64,000 bases of DNA from Actinocorallia herbida (GTDB lineage: Bacteria; Actinomycetota; Actinomycetes; Streptosporangiales; Streptosporangiaceae): positions 8,866,001 through 8,930,000 of the forward strand of contig NZ_RJKE01000001.1 in assembly GCF_003751225.1 (NCBI RefSeq), read 5' to 3'. Positions 16,948 through 27,800 of the stretch are shown piece by piece (the first letter of the stretch is position 1; every line of letters starts with the position of its first letter). The translations under genes were made by a program, and so were the position numbers. A model generated the notes under the pieces. That model had not been told where the DNA came from and searched no databases. It saw nothing but the letters and a program-made list of their open reading frames with translations.

Positions 16948-17934
16948 TCAGCACGGGTGCGGTGGGCGGGTCCAGGCCTCGTCCGGGTCGGTCGAGGGGC
17001 TGTGGGGGCGGCCTATGGCGAGGTACTGGGCGGAGGCGTGGTCGACCTGGAGGGTGGTGTGGGTGATGCCCAGGTCATGGAGGAGGGTTTCGAGGTCTGC
17101 GCGGACGGCGTGGCAGTCACGCCCGGGGGTGACGAGGACGTGGGCGGAGGCGGCCGACATGCCTGAGGTGATCTGCCAGATGTGCAGGTCGTGGACTTCG
17201 CTCACGTAGGGGCTGGCGACGAGCAGCGGACCGACCCGTTCGGGTTCCAGACCTGCCGGGGCCGCCTCCAGGAGGATCCTTCCGGATTCGCGGACGAGTC
17301 CGACGCCCGCCTTGACCATCAGGAAGACGACGACGAGGGTCGCGATCGCGTCCGCCCGCGCGAACCCGGTCGTGACCATGATCAGGCCCGCGATGGCGGT
17401 GGCGATGAACGCGAACAGGTCGTTCAGGATGTGCTGGAAGGCGCCTTCGACGTTCAGGCTCGACCGGTTGGCCTTGGAGAGCATCCAGGTGGCCAGGAGG
17501 TTCACCACGACCCCGGCGAGCGCCGTCACCAGGACGAGGCCGCCCCCGACCTCCGGCGGATCCAGGAAGCGGCGCACCGCCTCGTAGGCGAGCCAGGCCG
17601 CCAGCAGGAGCAGGGTGAGCCCGTTGGCCTGGGCCGAGAGGATCTCGGCGCGCTTGAGGCCGAAGGTGTAGCCGCCCTTCGGTGGGCGCGCGGCGAGCCG
17701 CATGGCGATCAGCGCGAGCACGATGGACATCGCGTCGGTGAGCATGTGCGCGGCGTCGGAGATGAGCGCCAGCGACCGGGCGACGAGACCCACGACCACC
17801 TCGCCCGCCATGAACACGATGATCAGCGCGAGCGCGCCCGTCAGCCACTTGCGATCGGCGTCCGCGCCCACCGCGTGGCCGTGCCCATGGCCGTGCCCGG
17901 CCTCGGGGCCGTGGTCGTGGCCCTGGGCGCTCAC
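16948..17934 (-). CDS. Cation diffusion facilitator (heavy-metal efflux)
   Basis: 328 aa from GTG 17934. A His-rich N-terminus (GHDHGPEAGHGHGHGHA) probably gathers metal. The transport core has SDAAHMLTDAMS (HxxxD site) in TM2 and HILNDLFAFIATAI (HxxxD-like site) in TM5, matching Zn/Cd/Co-type CDF proteins. A cytoplasmic C-terminal domain VHDLHIWQITSG is present. The gene starts within the stop of the upstream ArsR regulator (GTGA overlap), so both form one operon, in which the regulator would release transcription on metal excess. Confidence 0.92.
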   Translation of the reverse strand: MSAQGHDHGPEAGHGHGHGHAVGADADRKWLTGALALIIVFMAGEVVVGLVARSLALISDAAHMLTDAMSIVLALIAMRLAARPPKGGYTFGLKRAEILSAQANGLTLLLLAAWLAYEAVRRFLDPPEVGGGLVLVTALAGVVVNLLATWMLSKANRSSLNVEGAFQHILNDLFAFIATAIAGLIMVTTGFARADAIATLVVVFLMVKAGVGLVRESGRILLEAAPAGLEPERVGPLLVASPYVSEVHDLHIWQITSGMSAASAHVLVTPGRDCHAVRADLETLLHDLGITHTTLQVDHASAQYLAIGRPHSPSTDPDEAWTRPPHPC

Positions 17935-18362
17935 GCGAGGCCCGCCGGGGTCTCGGCCGCCGCACGCTCGGGGTGCCCGGTGGCGGGGGCGTGGCCGACG
18001 TGGGTGAGCGCGACGTCCAGGAGCATCCGCACGTGCGCGTCGGCGAGACGGTAGTAGGCCATCCGGCCGGACCTGCGGGAGGTGACGACCCGGTGGGCGC
18101 GCAGCAGCCGCAGGTGATGGGAGGTGGCCGACTCGCTCGCCCGCGCGACCACCGCGAGGTCGCACACGCACATCTCCCCTTCGAGCAGGGCGACGAGCAC
18201 CCGCAGCCGCCCGGGATCGGACAGCAGCCCGAACACGTCGGCGAGTTCGACGACGTCCTCGTCCGCGGGCATGGCCTCGGCCACGACGGCGACGCGCGCC
18301 GGGTCGACGACCCGGACGGCGCACCCGTCCACGATCATCTGCTCATCTGAACCGTTGCTCAT
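17931..18362 (-). CDS. ArsR/SmtB-family metal-sensing repressor
   Basis: 143 aa, ATG 18362. The winged-helix core carries EMCVCDLAVVARASES, whose CVCD motif resembles the alpha-3/alpha-4 cysteine site of CadC/ArsR sensors, and SATSHHLRLLRAHRVV as recognition helix. The C-terminal helix DAHVRMLLDVALTHVGH resembles the alpha-5 D-x-H...H-xx-H/E zinc site of SmtB. Both sites may therefore be present, favouring Zn, Cd or Pb sensing. The coupled CDF exporter is the natural target. A TAACCT box 6 bases before the ATG suggests a leaderless promoter. No clear 12-2-12 SmtB operator was found. Confidence 0.9.
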   Translation of the reverse strand: MSNGSDEQMIVDGCAVRVVDPARVAVVAEAMPADEDVVELADVFGLLSDPGRLRVLVALLEGEMCVCDLAVVARASESATSHHLRLLRAHRVVTSRRSGRMAYYRLADAHVRMLLDVALTHVGHAPATGHPERAAAETPAGLA

Positions 18363-18499
18363 ACGTGGAGGTTAACGCGAAGGGCCCGCCGTGTCACGAC
18401 CTACCCGACCGGGAATCGCTTCCGTCGTTCCACCGGGCAAATGATCGTGATTTGTTGAGCGCTGGGAGATTTCTTCTGCGGTACCTGGGAGATCAGGCC

Positions 18500-18508
18500 T
18501 GTGGATAA
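18500..18508 (-). promoter_or_regulatory. DnaA-box-like 9-mer
   Basis: The + strand reads TGTGGATAA, the exact complement of the consensus TTATCCACA. A second perfect copy lies at 12346-12354; both are in the shared 12-mer CTGTGGATAACT. Both are in intergenic DNA upstream of genes. Confidence 0.35.
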
Positions 18509-18622
18509 CTCAGAACGGGTCTTGTGGAATGGCACGGTGAGGGGGTAAGCGGTCGGTCGAGGCGGGAGGTGTGCGGTGATGGTCCGGACAATGGTGGCGC
18601 GGGTGTGCGGCGCGGGGTCCGC

Positions 18623-18688
18623 GGTGTTTTCGCAGCTGCTGGGTAGTATTGGTGGGGTGTTTTCGCAGCTGCTGGGTAGTATTGGTGG
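18623..18688. repeat. Perfect 33-bp tandem duplication upstream of nhaA
   Basis: Two exact 33-bp units occupy 18623-18655 and 18656-18688. Each contains the palindrome GCAGCTGC (18633-18640 and 18666-18673), so two palindromes lie 33 bp (about three helical turns) apart. The repeats end 57 bp before the nhaA start. The rest of the 18363-18744 gap holds the arsR promoter and a DnaA-box-like site. No gene is supported here. Confidence 0.75.
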
Positions 18689-18744
18689 CTGGTGTGCCGG
18701 GAAGTCTGGTCGGCGGTCGGTGAACGACGCCTCAGGCGACGGGA

Positions 18745-20058
18745 GTGCACGTGGGTCAAGGCGCGAGCGGAAACAGGCGGCGGGTCATCCTCGGGCGGGG
18801 CACATGGCCCGAGGCGGGGCGGATCGCCGAGGTCCTGCGGGCGGAGACCGTCGGCGGCGCGCTGCTGCTCGCGGGCGCGGTGGTGGCGGTGGCCTGGGCG
18901 AACTCGCCTTGGGCTTCCTCCTACGCGGCGGTGCGCGACTTCGGCATCGGACCGGAAGCCCTGCACCTGCACCTCTCCCTGGCGACATGGGCGGCGGACG
19001 GCCTGCTCGCGATCTTCTTCTTCGTCGCCGGGCTGGAACTGAAACGCGAGTTCGTCGCGGGCGACCTGCGCGACCCGCGGCGGGCCGCGGTTCCGGTGGC
19101 GGCGGCCTGCGGCGGGGTGATCCTGCCCGCGCTGGTCTTCCTGACGGTCGCCCGGGGCACCCCGGGCGCGGCCGAGGGCTGGGCGATCCCTACAGCGACC
19201 GACATCGCCTTCGCCCTGGCGGTGCTGGCCGTGCTCGGCCGCTTCCTCCCCGCGGCGCTGCGGACGTTCCTGCTGACCCTCGCGGTCGTCGACGACCTCA
19301 TCGCGATCGTGATCATCGCGGTCGTCTACACCGCGGATCTGTCGCCGATGCCCCTGCTGGCCGCGCTGATCCCGCTCGGCCTGTTCACCCTGCTGGTGCA
19401 GCGCCGGATCCGCTCCTGGTGGCTGCTGCTGCCGCTCGCCGCCGCGACCTGGATCCTCGTGCACGCCTCGGGCGTCCACGCGACGGTCGCGGGCATCCTG
19501 CTCGGGTTCGCGGTGCCCGTCCTGCGCAGCCGGAAGGCGGGCGGCCCCGAGGCGGGGCCGGGGCTGGCGGAGCACTTCGAGCACAGGTTCCGCCCGCTCT
19601 CGGCGGGGGTGGCGGTGCCGCTGTTCGCGCTGATGTCGGCGGGCGTCGCCGTCGGCGGGGTCGCAGGACTGCGGAGCACGGTCTCCGATCCGGTGGCGCT
19701 CGGCGTGTTCGCGGGGCTCGTCCTCGGCAAACCGGCGGGCGTGATGCTCGCGACCTGGCTGGTCTCCCGGTTCACCCACGCCGATCTCGACACCGACCTG
19801 TCCTGGCTGGACGTCCTCGGCCTGTCGCTGCTCGCGGGGATCGGCTTCACGGTCTCCCTGCTGATCGGGGAACTCGCCTTCGGCACAGGCGAGACGGCCG
19901 ACCATGTCAAGATCGCCGTCCTGGCCGCCTCACTGACCGCGAGCCTCCTCGCCGCGATCGTGCTGCGCCTGCGCAACCGCGCCTACCGCCGCATCCACGA
20001 GGAGGAGACCCGCGACGACGACCACGACGGCATCCCCGACATCTACCAGCGCGGCTGA
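18745..20058 (+). CDS. nhaA: Na+/H+ antiporter NhaA
   Basis: 437 aa from GTG 18745. Full NhaA layout with 12 hydrophobic segments: [32 protein letters not shown] and [15 protein letters not shown] carrying the two adjacent ion-binding aspartates. It exports sodium in exchange for protons in the cytoplasmic membrane. The C-terminus ends in [15 protein letters not shown]; DxDxDG-like tails of this kind occur in some actinobacterial NhaA proteins and could bind a divalent cation. A 33-bp tandem repeat in the upstream region may be regulatory. Confidence 0.94.
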   Translation: MHVGQGASGNRRRVILGRGTWPEAGRIAEVLRAETVGGALLLAGAVVAVAWANSPWASSYAAVRDFGIGPEALHLHLSLATWAADGLLAIFFFVAGLELKREFVAGDLRDPRRAAVPVAAACGGVILPALVFLTVARGTPGAAEGWAIPTATDIAFALAVLAVLGRFLPAALRTFLLTLAVVDDLIAIVIIAVVYTADLSPMPLLAALIPLGLFTLLVQRRIRSWWLLLPLAAATWILVHASGVHATVAGILLGFAVPVLRSRKAGGPEAGPGLAEHFEHRFRPLSAGVAVPLFALMSAGVAVGGVAGLRSTVSDPVALGVFAGLVLGKPAGVMLATWLVSRFTHADLDTDLSWLDVLGLSLLAGIGFTVSLLIGELAFGTGETADHVKIAVLAASLTASLLAAIVLRLRNRAYRRIHEEETRDDDHDGIPDIYQRG

Positions 20059-20062
20059 GCCG

Positions 20063-20084
20063 CCTGCCTCCAGCCGGAGGCAGG
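20063..20084. terminator. Hairpin between convergent nhaA and nucleotidase genes
   Basis: CCTGCCTCC (20063-20071) pairs exactly with GGAGGCAGG (20076-20084) around a 4-base loop, just after the nhaA stop. It can serve both converging genes. Confidence 0.65.
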
Positions 20085-20120
20085 ACGGGCTGAGCGGGGG
20101 CCGGTCGTGCCAGGGAAGGG

Positions 20121-21914
<1,794 letters not shown>

Positions 21915-22214
21915 GCCCACCAGCCTCTCGAACGCACTCCGGACGCACTGGAACACCGCGACCCTAACCCGGGCGGCAGGTCATACGAATGATCAGCTTT
22001 TGCCCAAGCTCGCCGACGCGTCTGGCAACCTCCGCCGTCGACGTGCGGGCCCTGCGCCGGGCGGCCTACTCGGGCGTGCCCGAAGGGCAGGGACGCGGCT
22101 CTCCGGCCCGCCGTAGATTCGTGAGGGGACGCGCAGGACCGTACGGGATGGACACATACCACTGTGGAATGCCCGCCCGCGGAGCCGTGAACCGGCCCCG
22201 CGGGGCGCATAGCG

Positions 22215-22754
<540 letters not shown>

Positions 22755-22862
22755 GGGGTTCTCCTCACTGCTCCCGGCGGACCTTCATCATCTGAAGCCC
22801 GCCATGACCGTTCCGACACTAAACGAGGCCGTGCGGGCCGAAGCACCCCTATGTCTTGGTTG

Positions 22863-24308
22863 TCAGGGTGTGGGAAGCGCCTCCGGGCGGGGTACGGGCG
22901 CGTCCGGCGAGGCGACGCGGCGGGTGAACGTCCCGTGAAAGCCGAGAGGCAGGTGGTGGTCCAGGTGGACCGCGGCCACCGGGGCGAGACCGCGCGCGTC
23001 GAGTATCTCCAGGCGGGAGCGGTGCTCGGCCGACGAATAGACGACGGCAAGGAGCCATCCGTCGTCCTCCGCGGAGTCGGGCGAACGCGGGACGAAGATG
23101 GGTTCCCCGACGTACGCGTCGGCTCCCAACGAGTGCGCCTGGACGGGCCCGCCTTCGCCGTCCACCTTGAGCACGGAGTCGTAGGGGCCCGACGACGCCG
23201 TCCGTCCCGTCATGTAGGTGAAGCGGTGCTCATGTCCGGACAGGCGCCAGTCGTACTGGGGGAACTCCCCGGGCACGTCAGCCAGCTCCTCGGCTATGAC
23301 GCGTCCGTTGGGGGTGATCCGGTACCGCATGAGCCTGCTCGGCGGAAGGGCCGTGAAGGAAGCCCGGAAGTCGGTCAGATCCCTCTTGAGGGTGGCGAAG
23401 TCCTCGAAGAGGACCAGGTCGACGACGGTGTCGGGCCCATCTTCGAAGGCGTTGGAGACATGCACGTGGATCAGGGCGTCGTGCTCGACGATCCGGACCG
23501 GACCGCCGTCGCGGGGGACGAGGAGGAAGCGCGTCCCCTTGGCCGGACGGTGCTCCAGCGCGGTCATCACCCCGTGCCCGGCGGCCAGCCTGCGCAGGTC
23601 GAACAGGTACGGGTCGAGGACGAAGACGAGGTGCCGCGAGGTCAGCGCGACGTCGTGGTTCCACGGCATGTCGAGCATCCGGACCGAGGCGATGCGGCTC
23701 ATCCCGCCTCGGCTGTCGGCCTTCCAGCAGTTCAGCGTGGGCAGCGGCGAGAAGTCCTGCCCGAAGTTGAACATCTCGCCGGTCCGCGGATCCCACTTGG
23801 GATGGGCGGAGAACGACTTGAGGAGCCCGCGCAGCGCCCCGTCGAAGTCGTGGGTCCCGTGGGTCTGGAGGGTGTCGGGGTCGAGGCGGTGCGGCGGGCC
23901 GCCCTCCCACAGCGCGAGCAGCCGCTCGGCGTGCAGCGCGACGCCGGTGTTGGCGACGTTCGCCGGAATCCGCCCCGCGTTCGCCAGGAGCCCGCCGGGA
24001 CGTGCGGTGCCGACGCCCGGCCTGCGCAGCCGGTCGGAGGTGAGGGAGTCCACGAACTGCCGGGTGCGCACATAGCGATTGCGGAACCGGACGGAGCGCC
24101 CGTCGAAGATGAACTGGGACACCATGCCGTCACCGTCGAAGAGGTGGTCCAGCCTGGTCCTGCCGATCTCCCAGCGGCCGGGGCCGATGCGGTAGAGCGT
24201 CCCGGTGAGGTCGGGCGGAAGCGTCCCGTCGATCTGGGGTGCCGGGTAGTCGTGCTCGTCTGCCAAGGGCTCGAAGATGCGGCTGAGGGCTGGGGCGATG
24301 GCGGCCAT
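22863..24308 (-). CDS. Carotenoid cleavage oxygenase (RPE65 family)
   Basis: 481 aa. ATG 24308 is preferred because GAGGGA lies 8 bp upstream; ATG 24323 is an alternative. GTLYRIGPGRWEIG, HLFDGDGMVSQF, SAHPKWDPRTGEMFNFG, HVHVSNAFEDG and LPLGFHGTF contain the four iron-binding histidines and glutamates expected in the seven-bladed beta-propeller. The enzyme would cleave carotenoids, apocarotenoids or stilbenoids with O2. The frame is open far upstream by chance. The divergent TetR gene and a 22-bp palindrome in between strongly suggest local repression; P450 and cupin dioxygenase genes lie just beyond. Confidence 0.9.
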   Translation of the reverse strand: MAAIAPALSRIFEPLADEHDYPAPQIDGTLPPDLTGTLYRIGPGRWEIGRTRLDHLFDGDGMVSQFIFDGRSVRFRNRYVRTRQFVDSLTSDRLRRPGVGTARPGGLLANAGRIPANVANTGVALHAERLLALWEGGPPHRLDPDTLQTHGTHDFDGALRGLLKSFSAHPKWDPRTGEMFNFGQDFSPLPTLNCWKADSRGGMSRIASVRMLDMPWNHDVALTSRHLVFVLDPYLFDLRRLAAGHGVMTALEHRPAKGTRFLLVPRDGGPVRIVEHDALIHVHVSNAFEDGPDTVVDLVLFEDFATLKRDLTDFRASFTALPPSRLMRYRITPNGRVIAEELADVPGEFPQYDWRLSGHEHRFTYMTGRTASSGPYDSVLKVDGEGGPVQAHSLGADAYVGEPIFVPRSPDSAEDDGWLLAVVYSSAEHRSRLEILDARGLAPVAAVHLDHHLPLGFHGTFTRRVASPDAPVPRPEALPTP

Positions 24309-24324
24309 GGGGTGGTCCCTCATA

Positions 24325-24346
24325 TCTGGATACGGTGATATCCAGA
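24325..24346. promoter_or_regulatory. TetR operator between carotenoid oxygenase and its regulator
   Basis: TCTGGATA (24325-24332) and TATCCAGA (24339-24346) form a perfect 8-bp inverted repeat with a 6-bp spacer. A third half-site TTCTGGAT follows at 24354-24361, then AAGATTCTGG further on. The site covers both divergent promoters and lies directly upstream of the oxygenase start. Confidence 0.75.
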
Positions 24347-24383
24347 CGCTAAATTCTGGATGCGGGTGTGTCAAGATTCTGGG

Positions 24384-25064
24384 GTGAGCACCCGACCGTA
24401 CGGTGGCGTCGCCGCGGCGGACCGGCGGGCCGAACGCCGAGCCGCCCTGCTCGACGCGGCCCTCGACCTGCTGGGGACCGAGGGCCTGCGCGCCACGACC
24501 CTGCGCGCCGTCTGCGCGCGCGCGGGCCTCAACCAGCGCTACTTCTACGAGAGCTTCGCCGACCTCGACGCCCTCCTCGCCGCCGTCTACGACGGGATCG
24601 CCGCCGAATCCGCGCAGGCCGCCACCCGGGCCATCCTCGCCGCGGGTCCCGACGCGGACCTGCGCGCCGTCGTCCGGGCCGGCGCCGAGGCGGTCCTGGA
24701 GCTGGGCGGGGCCGACCCCCGCAAGGCGCGGATCGTGCTCGTCGAGGCCCCCTCCAGCCCCGTCCTGCGGGCCAGGAGCAAGGCGGCGCAGCGCGAGTGG
24801 GCCGAACTCGTCGCGCGCTATGCCCGCGACCGCTTCGGCGTCCCGGAGGGCTCCGACGCGCTGATCGGGTTCACCGCGGTCATGCTGGTGTCCGGCTGGA
24901 CGGGCGCGCTCACCGCCTGGCTCGACGGCGACATCCGCGCCTCGGCCGCCGAGCTCGCCGCGATGTTCGCCGACGCCGCCCACACCGCGGCCGAGGCCGC
25001 GGCTCAGGGGACGAGCGTGAGGGGCAGCGAGCGCAAGCCCGCGACCACGGACGAGCCGTTGTAG
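24384..25064 (+). CDS. TetR-family transcriptional regulator
   Basis: 226 aa from GTG 24384 (the frame is open to ATG 24360, which lies inside the operator). The HTH reads RRAALLDAALDLLGTEGLRATTLRA followed in order by VCARAGLNQRYFYESFADLDALL, a textbook TetR N-terminus. The C-terminal ligand domain is of a common actinomycete type with the ending AAMFADAAHTAAEAAA. It most likely represses the divergent carotenoid oxygenase and itself through the 24325-24346 palindrome. The ligand may be an apocarotenoid (inference). Its last 61 bp overlap the P450 gene tail to tail. Confidence 0.9.
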   Translation: MSTRPYGGVAAADRRAERRAALLDAALDLLGTEGLRATTLRAVCARAGLNQRYFYESFADLDALLAAVYDGIAAESAQAATRAILAAGPDADLRAVVRAGAEAVLELGGADPRKARIVLVEAPSSPVLRARSKAAQREWAELVARYARDRFGVPEGSDALIGFTAVMLVSGWTGALTAWLDGDIRASAAELAAMFADAAHTAAEAAAQGTSVRGSERKPATTDEPL

Positions 25065-26155
25065 CGCGCAGGCCCCGTGCGCTCCAGCGCGCGGTAGCGG
25101 GTGGTCAGCTCCGTCAGGGCAAGGCGCAGCTCCAGCCTCGCCAAGGCCGCGCCGAGGCAGAAGTGCGGCCCGAAACCGAAAGCCAGGTTCAGCGCCTCGG
25201 ACGCCCGGGTGACGTCGAAGGCTCCCGCCGTAGGGCCGAACGCCGCTGGATCCCGGTTGGCGGCGCCGTACAGGAGCATGAGCTTGTCGCCGGACGCGAT
25301 CCTGGCCCCGCCGAGCTCCACGTCCGCCGTCGCGGTGCGCAGGAAGTAGACCACGGGCGACGTCCAGCGCAGGATCTCCTCGACCGCGCCGGGGATCAGC
25401 GCGGGATCCTCCCGCAGCAGCGCCCATTGCGCGGGATCGTCGGCCAGCGCCAGGAGGCCGCCCGACAGCGCGTGCCTGGTCGTCTCGTTGCCGGCGACGA
25501 ACAACTGGATCAGGAACATCACGAGCTCGGCGTCGGTCAGGCTCTCCCCGTCGAGTTCGAGCACGGCGAGCTGCGAGATGACGTCGCCGCCGGGATCCGC
25601 GCGCCGCGCGTGCGCCTGCTGCACGAGGTAGAGGCCGCACTCCATGCGCAGGGAGTCGCGTTCCTCCGTTGGCAGCTCCGACGCCCCGGGGACGAACGCC
25701 TCCGACCAGGCGTAGAAGCGTTCCCAGTCGTCCTCGGGGATGCCCAGCAGAAGGCAGATCACCTGGAGGGGCAGCGGTACGGCGAACTGGCCGACGAACT
25801 CCGTCGGCCCTGCGTCGAGGAGCGACCCCACGCGTGTCCGTATGTCGTCTTCCAGACCCCGCAGCACCGAGCTGCGGAAGGCGGGCGCCACGAGCCTGCG
25901 GTAGCGGGTGTGCTCAGGCGGATCGGTGTGCAGCAGGGTGGGCGGGCGCTCGTACGTGACCCCGAGTTCCTCCAGAAGGATGCCGTCGCGGTTGCGGAAG
26001 GAGACAGGGTCCGTCACGGCCTTGAGCACGTCGGCGTGCCCGCCGACGAGCCAGAGCGGCAGTTCCGGGTGGCGGACAGGGCCGCGCCCGTACAGCTCGG
26101 CGTAGAAGCCGGCGGGATGCCCGTCCGTGTAGTGGCCGTCCGGAAAGCCCTTCAT
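25004..26155 (-). CDS. Cytochrome P450
   Basis: 383 aa, ATG 26155. I-helix AGNETTRHAL (oxygen binding), K-helix EEILR (ExxR), and heme loop FGFGPHFCLGAALARLEL with the Cys ligand are all intact. The HTDPPEHTRYRRLVAPAF segment is typical of bacterial class I P450s, which need ferredoxin and reductase; none is encoded nearby. Its ATG overlaps the cupin stop (ATGA), so the cupin and P450 are translated together. With the neighbouring carotenoid oxygenase this hints at oxidation of a terpenoid or aromatic compound (inference). Confidence 0.92.
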   Translation of the reverse strand: MKGFPDGHYTDGHPAGFYAELYGRGPVRHPELPLWLVGGHADVLKAVTDPVSFRNRDGILLEELGVTYERPPTLLHTDPPEHTRYRRLVAPAFRSSVLRGLEDDIRTRVGSLLDAGPTEFVGQFAVPLPLQVICLLLGIPEDDWERFYAWSEAFVPGASELPTEERDSLRMECGLYLVQQAHARRADPGGDVISQLAVLELDGESLTDAELVMFLIQLFVAGNETTRHALSGGLLALADDPAQWALLREDPALIPGAVEEILRWTSPVVYFLRTATADVELGGARIASGDKLMLLYGAANRDPAAFGPTAGAFDVTRASEALNLAFGFGPHFCLGAALARLELRLALTELTTRYRALERTGPARYNGSSVVAGLRSLPLTLVP

Positions 26156-26601
26156 CTGAGCACGGCCTCCGGACGGGGGATTCCGAACGCGTCACAGAGC
26201 GCGTAGTACGCCCCGATCAACGTCTCGGAATCGACGACGCCGGCCACCGTCCCGTCTTCGGCGTACTCCACGTAGGCGCCCTCCACCATGAAGAGCACGT
26301 CGGTGTCCTCCAGCACGGTGAGGGTGTGCGCCGAACCTGCGGGCTCGTGGATGAACGTGCCGGCCACGTACTCGACGCCCTGCTCCGCGTAGCACCACCG
26401 GCCGGAGAAGGTGAACCCGTTCACCGAGCCCGTGTGCTTGTGCGTCGGAAGCCGATAGCCGGCCTTGAACCTATTGCGCACCGCGAACCCCGTAGGGGTG
26501 GCCCGCAGAAGCTGGATGCCCACATCACCCGCGTACACCCAGGGCACATCCGCCTCGTGCACATGCCCTACCTGAAGCTCCTCCACACCCTCTCCTCTCA
26601 T
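26152..26601 (-). CDS. Cupin protein, 2,4'-dihydroxyacetophenone-dioxygenase-like
   Basis: 149 aa. The cupin strand pairs FKAGYRLPTHKHTGSVNGFTF in two pieces (RLPTHKHTGSV, then GRWCYAEQG) and HEPAGSAHTLTV provide the histidines for an iron centre, as in the DAD/ChrR-like cupin group. Such enzymes cleave C-C bonds in hydroxyacetophenones; the real substrate here is unknown. Start ATG 26601 has a TAGCGT box 8 bases upstream (leaderless type). It overlaps the P450 start by 4 bp, so it is the first gene of a two-gene operon. Confidence 0.75.
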   Translation of the reverse strand: MRGEGVEELQVGHVHEADVPWVYAGDVGIQLLRATPTGFAVRNRFKAGYRLPTHKHTGSVNGFTFSGRWCYAEQGVEYVAGTFIHEPAGSAHTLTVLEDTDVLFMVEGAYVEYAEDGTVAGVVDSETLIGAYYALCDAFGIPRPEAVLR

Positions 26602-26662
26602 CCAAGCAAACGCTAGGTTGAGAGAAGGACCGACCGCAAGGGCCGCCTCCGGGGGAGGCCGG

Positions 26663-27298
26663 TCAGACGGGCACCGGAGGGCGTGCGGCGGAACGGGTGA
26701 GGGACCCGGACGCGAGCAGATACTGCGCCGAGATGTACGTCAGCATCACCAGCACACCGTGCATGGGGAGCTCCCGGTCGGTGATGCCCAGGGCGATGAG
26801 CGCGTCGGAGATCAGGAAGAGCGCCCCGCCGATGCCCGTCCGCAGTCCGTGGCCCGCCGAGGCCACGGCGGTCGAGGTCAGCAGCAGCGAGTACACGGCC
26901 ACCGGGATCCGCAGGTCGCCCAGTCTGGGCCACAGGACGGCGATGAGGACGGCCCACATGATCGCGTAGCCGCCGGCGATCACCCATTTCCGCGGTCCGG
27001 CCGCCGCGAACGATCGTCCGAAGAACGTCACGTAGCAGACGTGCGCCGCCCCGAAGAACCCCATGCCGACGATGAACAGCCCGTCGAACTCCAGCGCGAT
27101 GTCGCCCCCGGCCGACAGCAGCAGCGCCGCGATCACCAGCCGCGCGCCGCCCCGCCGGTACACCCACCACGCGAGCACCGGCATCAGCGACGCCTTGGTC
27201 ACGAAGTCCGCCCAGGACGGCGCCCCGACGGCCAGGACCACCAGATGCGCGGCCGCCACCACGAGGAACAGGGCACGGACACGCCCCAGCTCACGCAC
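26663..27298 (-). CDS. YhhN/TMEM86-family lysoplasmalogenase-like membrane protein
   Basis: 211 aa from GTG 27298 with eight hydrophobic helices. TKASLMPVLAWWVY, LLLSAGGDIALEF (GD motif) and FLISDALIAL (SD motif) are the signature positions of the YhhN family, which hydrolyses the vinyl-ether bond of lysoplasmalogen or related lipids in the membrane. The gene stands alone between the cupin operon and a 500-bp gap. Confidence 0.87.
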   Translation of the reverse strand: MRELGRVRALFLVVAAAHLVVLAVGAPSWADFVTKASLMPVLAWWVYRRGGARLVIAALLLSAGGDIALEFDGLFIVGMGFFGAAHVCYVTFFGRSFAAAGPRKWVIAGGYAIMWAVLIAVLWPRLGDLRIPVAVYSLLLTSTAVASAGHGLRTGIGGALFLISDALIALGITDRELPMHGVLVMLTYISAQYLLASGSLTRSAARPPVPV

Positions 27299-27623
27299 CG
27301 GCCTTCACCGCCGCGCCCGAAACATTCGACAAGTCACGCATGACCGGATGTTAGGGCCCCGTCCCGTTCCGCGACACCCCGCACCCCCGCACGTTGCGAC
27401 CGGACGAGCCGGGCGGCCCGGTCTTGACCCGATCCATGCCGACGACGGGTTTAGCGGGCCTCGGTTCGAGGAACCCGGGCCCCGTCCGATGGCGCGACCT
27501 TCACCGACCCGGACGGTGCTCTTTGTGCATCCGGCGATCAAACCGACCGAGGCCGTCCCCCATCGGCTTGGACCGGAGGGAGATACTTAGCGGCATGCGC
27601 AATTTCTCGCCATATCCAGCAAT

Positions 27624-27682
27624 AGATCCGAGCTTTATTCGGATCTGCCAAATTGACACCCGGAAAGACACCGACATACGCT
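27624..27682 (+). promoter_or_regulatory. Promoter with operator-like palindrome upstream of the peptidoglycan-binding gene
   Basis: TTGACA at 27653-27658 and TACGCT at 27677-27682 with an 18-bp spacer form a good housekeeping promoter. Just upstream, AGATCCGA (27624-27631) and TCGGATCT (27639-27646) form a perfect 8-bp inverted repeat. The rest of 27299-27800 has no supported gene. Confidence 0.6.
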
Positions 27683-27800
27683 TGCTCATGTAGTCATTCA
27701 TGATGCGGAGTCGGCTGAATCCCGAGTCATGGCAGATTATTCACTGATCTCTCTGGTCTCGAGAGCACCACTCCGCACACCGAACAAGGGAGAACGTGCG

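Noticed and set aside
17931-18480. SmtB-type 12-2-12 operator near arsR
   Set aside because: I looked for an imperfect AT-rich inverted repeat around the start but found no convincing one.
24368-26206. 612-codon open frame on the + strand
   Set aside because: Covers TetR in another frame and the antisense of the P450; no protein features.
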